Shown in pieces: positions 7,231 to 14,200 of a stretch of DNA of 27,950 nucleotides. Both the position numbers and the translations under genes were made by a program. The DNA is taken from the IMG/VR virus record IMGVR_UViG_3300032050_000645, positions 1-27,950 of that record, one strand, 5' to 3'. Position 1 is the first letter of the stretch, and every line of letters starts with the position of its first letter. The notes under the pieces are model-generated. The model ran no database searches and was not told where the DNA came from. It was given only the letters and a program-made list of their open reading frames with translations. This DNA is from a virus.

Positions 7231-7551
7231 TTATCTACTAAGTTCTTGTATCTTTGGCTTTACAAAATTAGTATGTAAATCCATTAGTTGTTCTCCTCTA
7301 TCTTTATTTGATATCCAGAGATCGTATTCTTGGTGAATCTTTAGTTTTTCTTTTCTTAAAGTTTCTTTAAAATTTACAGTAACGTTTTTTAAACTGTCTA
7401 CTTGAGAAACTAGTACAATATTTTGTTTTTCAATTCTTCTTAAACGTCTTCCTTTATTACAAGACCCTATATATGCAAATATCAAAAGTACTGATAATAT
7501 TTTGACAGCATGTGTCTTAATAAATTCTATTAAAGGTTTCATTTTTTCCAT
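7231..7551 (-). CDS. Single-span membrane protein with coiled coil (spanin-like), 106 aa
   Basis: From the ATG at 7551 the protein reads MEKMKPLIEF, then a hydrophobic helix (residues 15-30) ending in IGSC (28-31), then a basic patch (NKGRRLRR) and a coiled coil at about 40-75 (VSQVDSLKNVTVNFKETL). The layout (short cytoplasmic tail, one span, coiled coil) fits an inner-membrane spanin, and IGSC could be a lipobox, which would instead make it a lipoprotein. Neither is established. A start nine codons further upstream is possible but runs into the terminator; MEKMKP or the following MKPL (7542) fits better, with AGGAAAA upstream. No late-promoter motif lies directly before it, so it may depend on read-through of the terminator at 7577. 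Confidence 0.7.
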   Translation of the reverse strand: MEKMKPLIEFIKTHAVKILSVLLIFAYIGSCNKGRRLRRIEKQNIVLVSQVDSLKNVTVNFKETLRKEKLKIHQEYDLWISNKDRGEQLMDLHTNFVKPKIQELSR

Positions 7552-7576
7552 ATAGTGTTTTTCCTGCTTATAAAAC

Positions 7577-7610
7577 AAAAGAGCCTCTCTTCTAAGAAAG
7601 AGGCTCTTTT
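7577..7610 (-). terminator. Intrinsic terminator after the 170-aa gene
   Basis: A 12-bp perfect stem, AAAAGAGCCTCT with AGAGGCTCTTTT, and a 10-nt loop, followed on the minus strand by TTTTGTTTTAT. It begins 8 nt after the stop at 7618 and ends the transcript started at 8152-8160. Confidence 0.88.
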
Positions 7611-7617
7611 ATCTTTC

Positions 7618-8130
7618 TTAGTTATTGTTTTCGTTATTGTTCTCGATAGAAGAATCTGGTTCAATACCTTCACGTCTAGAAGCTACTACGAATTCCTGAT
7701 TTCTGATCTTATCATTATCAGCTTTAACTCTTTCCATACCTCCTGTCATAGCTTTCAGTACACGGATATAGTCATCTACTGTTTCGAAAGTAGTAGTGTT
7801 AGTATTTTTTCCGTTACCTTCAACTTTGCTCAAGTAGTAATAAATAGCTTCAATTGGCATAGCACCAATGTAAAGTTTTCCAGTCTTTAGAGCATCTTTA
7901 AGCTCTTTCTCAATCTCAACTACTCCTAGACACTCTGTAAATTTCCAAGTCGCATCATTTTTGTTAAAATCATTAAGTAATTTAATGTCTGATTTGTTTA
8001 AATCTATTAAATACTTTTTGTTAGCTAACTCTTCTCTAAGAGCGTTTAATTCATTTTCCGCTTTGATTAGCGATTCTCTTTGAAAATCATTTAATGATTT
8101 TTCGTTGTTTGCTGTCGCAGGTGTTTCCAT
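7618..8130 (-). CDS. Hypothetical late protein, 170 aa, Asn-rich tail
   Basis: Unknown function. Residues about 12-55 form a predicted coiled coil (FQRESLIKAENELNALREEL). A mixed domain follows (residues 60-115, with WKFTECLGVVEIEKELKDAL and IGAMPIEAIYYYLSKVEG), then a helical segment and an Asn-rich disordered end (SSIENNNENNN). It has its own GATATATAG promoter (8152-8160) and a strong terminator, so it forms a one-gene late transcript. That arrangement suggests high expression, as for an abundant virion or scaffold-like protein, but no sequence match supports a specific role. Confidence 0.8.
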   Translation of the reverse strand: METPATANNEKSLNDFQRESLIKAENELNALREELANKKYLIDLNKSDIKLLNDFNKNDATWKFTECLGVVEIEKELKDALKTGKLYIGAMPIEAIYYYLSKVEGNGKNTNTTTFETVDDYIRVLKAMTGGMERVKADNDKIRNQEFVVASRREGIEPDSSIENNNENNN

Positions 8131-8151
8131 TTTATGTTGTTTTTATGTTTA

Positions 8152-8160
8152 CTATATATC
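8152..8160 (-). promoter_or_regulatory. Putative late promoter GATATATAG
   Basis: Minus-strand GATATATAG includes the last codons and TAG stop of the nuclease gene (GAT ATA TAG) and lies 21 nt before the ATG at 8130. The leader AAACATAAAAACAACATAAA is A-rich with no Shine-Dalgarno. Confidence 0.65.
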
Positions 8161-8925
8161 TAGAGCAAGATAGTCTTCAAATGGTTTTGTGTCCCACATA
8201 GAATGATATGAATCACAAAGGCTTATGAACTCTTTTTTCTTCTCTTCCATTTCTTCTCCTAGAACTTCTATACATTGTATTCCATCCGTATGAGATATCC
8301 AAACTTCTCCTCTATGAACAGGTTTCTGATACATTTCTTCAAAAGCTATAGCGTAAGCAGCAACTTGACATTTGTACTTATCTATAGTTTCTTCGTCTCT
8401 AGGTGTTGATGCACTTTTAAAATCTGTTATCACGATATAATCATCGATATCAAGAAAACCAAAATCAGTTGTACCAGCAAAAAGAAATCTTTCTGAATGT
8501 AAAAATTTCTCTGTAAATATAACTTTTTTGATTTTATCGAAAAGGCCTGAGTGATAAACGTTATAGAATAAAGATCTTCCCACGTCTACACGATCTTTAT
8601 CCATTTCATGTAAAAGGGCATCTGTACTTTTACGTTGTGTATATAATAAACATGAATCAGAATCCCCTTTCTGTTTCATACATATCATATAATTTTCCAA
8701 AAATAAGTGCATAGCTGTACCTCTTTTAGCGGCTCTCTCCGATATCTTTTGAAGATCTTCTTTTCCAATTTTTTCTTCAAGCTCAGCTAAATGACTAGAA
8801 TGTTTAAGTGATAACACTGAAGTCACTGATGGTAAGAATAATGCTTTTTGATTTTCACATAACAGAGCATATGCTCTGCCACTAGGCGTATCAATTCTCT
8901 GTAAGATCTTTTTCTTTTTTCCCAT
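8152..8925 (-). CDS. PD-(D/E)XK (RecB/Cas4-like) exonuclease
   Basis: A 257-aa single-domain nuclease. Visible motifs in order are RGTAMHLFLE (68-77; the G..xH..E of RecB-family nucleases), E139, AGTTDFGFLD (150-159; metal-binding D154), ITDFKSA (166-172; the D-x-K catalytic pair D168/K170) and QVAAYA (187-192; motif IV Q..xY). This set matches the PD-(D/E)XK exonuclease superfamily, of which phage members degrade host DNA or process recombination and packaging ends. I chose the ATG at 8925 because it overlaps the upstream TAA (TAATG) and gives a normal family start (MGKKKKILQR); the extra upstream codons are the membrane-helix region of the preceding gene in another frame. Confidence 0.88.
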   Translation of the reverse strand: MGKKKKILQRIDTPSGRAYALLCENQKALFLPSVTSVLSLKHSSHLAELEEKIGKEDLQKISERAAKRGTAMHLFLENYMICMKQKGDSDSCLLYTQRKSTDALLHEMDKDRVDVGRSLFYNVYHSGLFDKIKKVIFTEKFLHSERFLFAGTTDFGFLDIDDYIVITDFKSASTPRDEETIDKYKCQVAAYAIAFEEMYQKPVHRGEVWISHTDGIQCIEVLGEEMEEKKKEFISLCDSYHSMWDTKPFEDYLALDI

Positions 8926-9338
8926 TAAATGATATTTTTTAGATAATTTAAAGCTAATGCAGTAATAACTAGCAAAACAATTCTCCAAAAAAACCATTTC
9001 AAGGTAGTTTCTCTGAATAGAGGAGAGTATACTACTAAATAAGATCTAGAATTTTCAATTTTTTCTATGCTAGGAAAAATTATTTCATGAACACCTAGAT
9101 CAGTCAAGTACTCATTTATAGGCTTCATTCTTTCCATAGCTAACCAATTTTTCACCATCTCTTCTTCACCAGCTTCTTCTTCTCTTAGAGATATTACAGT
9201 ATAGATTCTACCGAACCAATTTTTTCTAAGTTTGTAAGTCTGCCATCTAGAATCAGGAGCATTAGATTCTTTACTCAAAACTCTTCTTAAGAAAAAATAG
9301 TTTTTTATTTCTCTGAAAATTTTCTTTGTCCTGTTCAT
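8925..9338 (-). CDS. Tail-anchored membrane protein, 137 aa
   Basis: Unknown family. The N-terminal 110 residues are soluble and basic at first (MNRTKKIFREIKNYFFLRR), then contain a mixed domain (WFGRIYTVISLREEEAGEEE at 41-60; IIFPSIEKIENSRSYLVVY at 86-104). One hydrophobic helix at about 113-133 ends the protein, so it is a C-terminal tail anchor with the domain in the cytoplasm. ATG start 24 nt after the preceding stop; its stop overlaps the nuclease start. It belongs to the small membrane/nuclease group downstream of the sigma factor. Confidence 0.72.
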   Translation of the reverse strand: MNRTKKIFREIKNYFFLRRVLSKESNAPDSRWQTYKLRKNWFGRIYTVISLREEEAGEEEMVKNWLAMERMKPINEYLTDLGVHEIIFPSIEKIENSRSYLVVYSPLFRETTLKWFFWRIVLLVITALALNYLKNII

Positions 9339-9362
9339 GTTGTTTATATGAGTAATTGATGT

Positions 9363-9587
9363 TTAGTTCTCTTCTGAATTCTCTTCTTTTTTCTCGTAAT
9401 TTAGGATACTTCTCCAAGCATTAAAAGCTGGTAACAGAACTACAATTCCTAAAACCCCAAAAAGCATTGTTTCTATAGTCAGAGGTTTAGTGTACATTTC
9501 AGTCAATAACATTGAACCTTTGACTACTATATAAATAGTTATTAACGTAGTGGCGATATCAATTATCATTTTTTTAATTTTTTCCAT
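9363..9587 (-). CDS. Small two-span membrane protein (holin-like), 74 aa
   Basis: Two hydrophobic helices at residues about 8-29 and 39-59 are joined by a short loop (EMYTKPLTIET) and followed by a charged tail (YEKKEENSEEN). Size and topology match class II holins, but many phage proteins have the same shape and no endolysin gene is visible nearby. The ATG at 9587 lies 14 nt inside the upstream Cys-rich gene, indicating coupled translation. Confidence 0.72.
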   Translation of the reverse strand: MEKIKKMIIDIATTLITIYIVVKGSMLLTEMYTKPLTIETMLFGVLGIVVLLPAFNAWRSILNYEKKEENSEEN

Positions 9588-9777
9588 TTTCTATTTCATT
9601 TTTTTTGGGATGATTCTTTAAAAAGTCTTTAAATATTTCTAACAGTTGTTCTTTAGATTCCCATTTGAAATCATTTTCTAGCAACCTTTTCCAACCACAG
9701 GCTGATATCCAGCAATCACATACTAGACATTCTCCATTATGGTCTAAATTACAAGGGGTATGTGAATCAATTCTCAT
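9574..9777 (-). CDS. Cys-rich (zinc-binding-like) mini-protein, 67 aa
   Basis: Six cysteines and histidines are packed in the first 27 residues: C9, H13, C17, C20, C22 and C27 (CNLDHNGECLVCDCWISAC). This spacing suggests a zinc-binding knuckle. The rest (about 30-58) is an amphipathic helix with a Lys-rich end. Its ATG overlaps the sigma-factor stop (ATGA), so the two are translationally coupled and the protein may regulate the sigma factor, as anti-sigma or co-activator proteins often do when encoded beside it. That role is inference from position only. Confidence 0.72.
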   Translation of the reverse strand: MRIDSHTPCNLDHNGECLVCDCWISACGWKRLLENDFKWESKEQLLEIFKDFLKNHPKKNEIENGKN

Positions 9778-10694
9778 TTAAAGAATTTTCCTTCTCTGAT
9801 TTCTTCAACGTAATCTTTTCCTTCTCTTGTATATTCTATCACTAGAGCTTTTGATCTACCATAACATGGGTCTCCTCCTAATCTATTTGAAGCTTTTACT
9901 TCAAATCTTTCAGAATAAATTTTAGAAGCTTTTTCAGTCACATCTATCCAATCCATACCAGAACCATACTTGGCTTTAGTTATTACCAGATCGATAACAG
10001 TAGGTTTTTCTTGTTTTTTAGATTTTTTCTTATCATCATCCAATAATTGAAGTATAGTAACACCTAAAATGTTGATAGTTTTACTACAACCTCCTTTAAT
10101 CTTTTTCTCTATCCAGAGATTTTTGATTATTTTTTTTGCTGAATGTATTCTACTACGAATAGTGTTAATTTTCAAGCCTCTCTTCTCTGCGATATCCTTG
10201 TATTTCATTTTTTCTACAATTCTATCTTCAATAATTTCTTTGTAATGAGCAGGAAGATTTTTTATCTCTTGTAAAACTTCAGAGTATAATGAATCAGACT
10301 GGATAGTTTCTTCATCACCGAAAAATTCATAATCATCTTCCATTTTCCAATCATCGTCATTGACAGCTTTAATTGGAATTTTATTGTCTACCATACTATC
10401 TAGAGAGTATAGAGAATTCTGCCTTCTGATTTCCATAAGACATTCATTTTGGCAAATTTTGTATATCCATGTACTAAAATTCCATTGAGAATCGTACTTG
10501 TCCGCATAAACATACGCCTTCGATAAAGTGATGGCTAATATTTCATCGACAACCTCTGGGTCTTGATGGTATTTTTGGATGAATTTTTTGAGCCCAGGCT
10601 TCAGTCTATTATGAAGCAGGGTAAAAGATTTTTCACAACGGCTATCTACGAAATCAAGCGCAAGCTGTTGCAACGATTTTTGTTGTTGTATCAT
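9774..10694 (-). CDS. ECF-type sigma factor with C-terminal DUF3395-like domain
   Basis: From ATG 10694 (306 aa). Region 2 spans about 17-93 and ends with FSTWIYKICQNECLMEIRR (73-91), typical of ECF/sigma-70 region 2. An acidic linker follows (113-130). Region 4 spans 138-192, with IKNLPAHYKEII and KYKDIAEKRGLKINTIRSRI (164-183), a helix-turn-helix. There is no region 3. After a Lys-rich linker, residues about 233-303 form an extra domain: ITKAKYGSGMDWIDVTEKA, then VKASNRLGGDPCYGRSKAL and VIEYTREG. That pattern (YG..WxDVT, VxxSN.L.GDP..G..K.L.V.Y) looks like the DnaJC11/DUF3395 type C-terminal domain. It would direct host RNA polymerase, most likely to the GATATATAG promoters. Starting upstream would overlap the 76-aa gene, so ATG 10694 is preferred. 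Confidence 0.87.
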   Translation of the reverse strand: MIQQQKSLQQLALDFVDSRCEKSFTLLHNRLKPGLKKFIQKYHQDPEVVDEILAITLSKAYVYADKYDSQWNFSTWIYKICQNECLMEIRRQNSLYSLDSMVDNKIPIKAVNDDDWKMEDDYEFFGDEETIQSDSLYSEVLQEIKNLPAHYKEIIEDRIVEKMKYKDIAEKRGLKINTIRSRIHSAKKIIKNLWIEKKIKGGCSKTINILGVTILQLLDDDKKKSKKQEKPTVIDLVITKAKYGSGMDWIDVTEKASKIYSERFEVKASNRLGGDPCYGRSKALVIEYTREGKDYVEEIREGKFFK

Positions 10695-10725
10695 ATTCTG
10701 TCTGTCTTTTCTTTTTCTGTCTAAT

Positions 10726-10956
10726 TTAAGATAACAAAATCTTAAATAAAAAAGAAACATCGTACAGAAAAAATTCTTTTAAAGAATTTCGATGACCGCA
10801 TAAGAAATAAAGATTAAAATCGATATTAAACGTAGTGTTTGTAGCTACACTCAAGATGACAGAATCTTTAAAGATTTCTGCTCTATCGTTAGCACATATA
10901 GGTTTTTTAATTAATTGCCCGTTCACTTCTAAACTTTCCTTGCTGCTGTCTTCCAT
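10726..10956 (-). CDS. Hypothetical protein, 76 aa
   Basis: Short frame between the 66-aa gene and the sigma factor. The first 40 residues are polar and plausible (MEDSSKESLEVNGQLIKKP); the last 25 are hydrophobic and aromatic (EFFLYDVSFLFKILLS), possibly one membrane-associating helix. It has an ATG and a reasonable gap to both neighbours. No family recognised. It could be a real small gene or a chance frame; codon choice resembles neighbouring genes. Confidence 0.5.
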   Translation of the reverse strand: MEDSSKESLEVNGQLIKKPICANDRAEIFKDSVILSVATNTTFNIDFNLYFLCGHRNSLKEFFLYDVSFLFKILLS

Positions 10957-11007
10957 ACTGAAGATCTTTTTTATAGAAATAATATGGCAGCCAGAAAAAA
11001 GTTCTGA

Positions 11008-11208
11008 TCAGATCTCATCAGCAAACTTCCATTTAATACTAGGAGAAAATTTTTGTTTAGTTTTATCTTTTTTCTTCCCATGTAATGAGTCAAACTGCGC
11101 TTTAAACATAAAGAAACCTTTATCATTGGCAGCTGGTTGCACAACATACTCAGGTGCTTTGTATTTCTCAGTATCTTTTTCAAATAGTTTAAAATCTATC
11201 AATTTCAT
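11008..11208 (-). CDS. Hypothetical protein, 66 aa
   Basis: Short soluble protein starting 14 nt after the tape-measure stop. It reads MKLIDFKLFEKDTEKYKAP, then a core with VVQPAANDKGFFMFKAQFD, and a Lys-rich stretch (GKKKDKTKQK) before SIKWKF. The opening KLFEKD resembles the LFE-type N-termini discussed for the LRR-like protein, but only loosely. Function unknown; probably cotranscribed with the tape measure. Confidence 0.65.
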   Translation of the reverse strand: MKLIDFKLFEKDTEKYKAPEYVVQPAANDKGFFMFKAQFDSLHGKKKDKTKQKFSPSIKWKFADEI

Positions 11209-11222
11209 AAATCTATTAATTT

Positions 11223-14200
11223 TTACGGAGTTGGATCAACTGATATTTTTTTCTTACTGTTTGCAAATGTATTTAATGCATCTACAAATGCAGCTGATAT
11301 CTGACTCGTCGTTAATTGTTGTTGAACAGGTGGTTGGTGAATAGTTTGTTGATGATGGACTACTTTATTTTGAGTTTTATCAGATTTCTCATCAGTCTTT
11401 TTCTCCTCAGCCCCTCCTCCATTCGATACAACTACTTGTGGTGATGGTGCCATTTCTTTAACTAGTTTCTTTAAAGCTTCCACAAGGCCATCAAATGCTT
11501 CACCAATGGATTCTTTAATCTGTTCTCCTAGTGTATCTGGTGACTTCGAAAGTATCGCCAGTGACTTCATCAATGAATCAGTTACCTTTAAATTTTCAAC
11601 ATTAAAAGTATTAACGTGCTCTTTTAAAGTACCCATAGATTTAGCAAAAAGATCAAATCTGTAATGGCTTTGATTTTTAACGAGATTTGAAAATGAAGTT
11701 TCAAATCTAGCAAACTTATCTAAGTTAGTAGAAAATTTCTCGAATGCTGGAGTAAACAAGTTGAAAGATTTAGAAGTCTTAGATAAACTATCTGCAAATT
11801 CTCCTAATCCTTTACCAGTTTTAGACAATTTTTCTAAAACATTTGCAAATTTATCTAGAGACTTAGTTTTTTCATCGTCTATCTGTAAATCTTTTGTGTC
11901 AGTGATAAATTGTTTTAGAGCAGGACCTAGATCTCCTATAACACTTTTCTTTTTCTTGTTATCTTCTACCATTAATTTTTGGAAAGTTTCGGCTATCTTT
12001 CCTATAGTTTGAGCTAAAGGCTTAGCTTTATCTGCAATCTCATTAGCTTTTTCTATTTGATCGATATCAAGACCTTGAAAAACTTTAGGTATCATAGTTA
12101 ATACGTTTTTGATCGTAGTTTCGATCTTAACCATATCAAACGGACGATATTCTTTTATTTTACCTTTTTCATTGTATATTGGGATTCCTCTTTCTATTTC
12201 TCCAAATGCTAAGATACCTCCTGCGATATCACTTAATACTTTACCAATTCCTGACACGGCTTGTATACCTTCTTTGACGCCATTTTGAGATACAAATCCA
12301 TCTGCTCCGTACTTAGCTCCTATATTAGAAAATATTTTAGCTAAAGACATTAATAAACCTTCTTTTCCGGAAACTTTACCATTAACACTCATATCTCCTA
12401 CTAAGATATTCTGTATTTTTGGTATAACATCTAATAAATTAACTGATTGATAAATTAATTTAGATGGATTTTTAGGGTCTGGAACTTGTACAGGAAAAGT
12501 TTCAAAGTTTGCAAATTTGATAACAGCACCAACCACAGATTCAAGCTCTTTACCTAAACCTGATATAGCATCTATACCTTTTCTAACAGGACTCTCTGAG
12601 CCTGAAGTAAACCATCCACCTTCAGTGCCTCCATATCTTTCTCCAATTTTAGCGAACATATCCGCAAGAGATAATATAAGACCTCCGCCGGCTATGCTAC
12701 CATCACCTAATAATGTTTTTTGCATTTTAGGGATAACTTCACTTAAATTGACAGATTTATAAACTAATTTAGAAGGATCATTAGCGTCCGGTATCTGAAT
12801 AGGAAATGATTCAAAGTTAGCAAACTTGACTATAGCTCCAACTAGGGATTGTAATTCATTTCCTAATCCAGAGATTGCATCTATACCTTTTCTAACTGGG
12901 CTAGGGTCATCTGCAGTAAACCATCCACCTTCTTTTCCTCCGTATCTGCGTCCTATTTCAGCAAATACATCAGCTAAAGCAAATATTAAACCTCCACTTC
13001 CAACTTCTCCACCACCTAATAAAGTATCCTTTATCTTAGGAATAACATCCCAAAGGTTTACAGATTGATAAACTAATTTAGAAGGATCTTTAGGATCTGG
13101 TACTTTAATAGGAAATGCATCAAAATTAGCGAATGCAACTATACTACCTGCAATTTCTTGTAAAACTCCACCTAGACCACTTATAGCATCTATACCTTTT
13201 CTAACAGGGCTAGGATCATTAGGTTTAAACCAGCCACCATCGGAACCTCCGTATAAATTACCGATATCCGCAAAGACGTTAGCCAACGCGGTCAACATCG
13301 GCGGCAAGAAAGTTTGAATATTAGGGATAACTTGGCCGAATATATCTACTGTACTATATATGAGCTTAGAAGGATCTTTAGGATTTGGTGCAAGTACAGG
13401 AAAAGCTGTAAAATCTGAAAAAGCAACTATACCGCCTGCAATCTGTTTCAAAGCTTCACCTAATCCAGAAACGGTTCTCATACCTCTAGATACTGGATCT
13501 GCACCTACAATACCAGCTAAGAAACCTAAAACTCCTCCAGAATACTTATTACCTATATTAGCAAAAGCTTCCGCCATTACTGGAATTAATCCTTTTTCAG
13601 AAAACAAATCTTCTACAAACCTTGACATGTCAGGTATCTTTGCCAAAGCTTCTGCTGCCATGTATAAACCTCCACCTAAAACTAATAAAGAGGCTCCCAT
13701 GCCTATGGAGCTAGAAATACCTAGTAAAGTCCAAGGTTCAGTTAAGAATGTCCAACCTACTCCTGCCATAGCAGTAGCTATTGATTGCAGAACTCCTAAT
13801 CCTTTGATAGTTTCTCCATCTTTTCCCTCTATTAAAAGACCTTGAGAATTTAATACCGATAAAGCTCCTCCGAATGCTAGTATGCCTGCTCCTGCGAATG
13901 CCAATGAAGTGCCCATGAGAGCTAAAGAAGCTGTACCTAATGATATAGGTACAATTAAAAGACCCATTTCAGATATAGCCCATCCAATTCCTGTAATAAT
14001 GCCTGAAAATTTATCTCCTAGTGTATCTACATCTGAACCTACAGCCATTGTAGCTAATTTAACAGCTCCAGCAAAAACAGCAAGTCCTATTGAATATACT
14101 AATAAAGTAGTCCCAATCAAAGTCATTGCAACTGAACCTAGTATGACAAGAGGTGACATTAGACCTATAGTACTATAAGCTAAACCTAATCCTAAAATAA

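Noticed and set aside
10771-10789. AAATTCTTT-T-AAAGAATTT inverted repeat as a terminator
   Set aside because: Very AT-rich, almost no loop, inside the 76-aa frame and without a T-run; too weak to call.
10971-11183. Minus-strand 70-codon frame overlapping the 66-aa gene
   Set aside because: Same strand, shifted frame; the 66-aa frame has the better start just after the tape measure and more protein-like composition.
10835-11344. Plus-strand open frame of 169 codons
   Set aside because: It crosses the tape-measure end and the two small minus-strand genes, is Ser/Leu/Cys-rich with no domain, and stands alone on the opposite strand.
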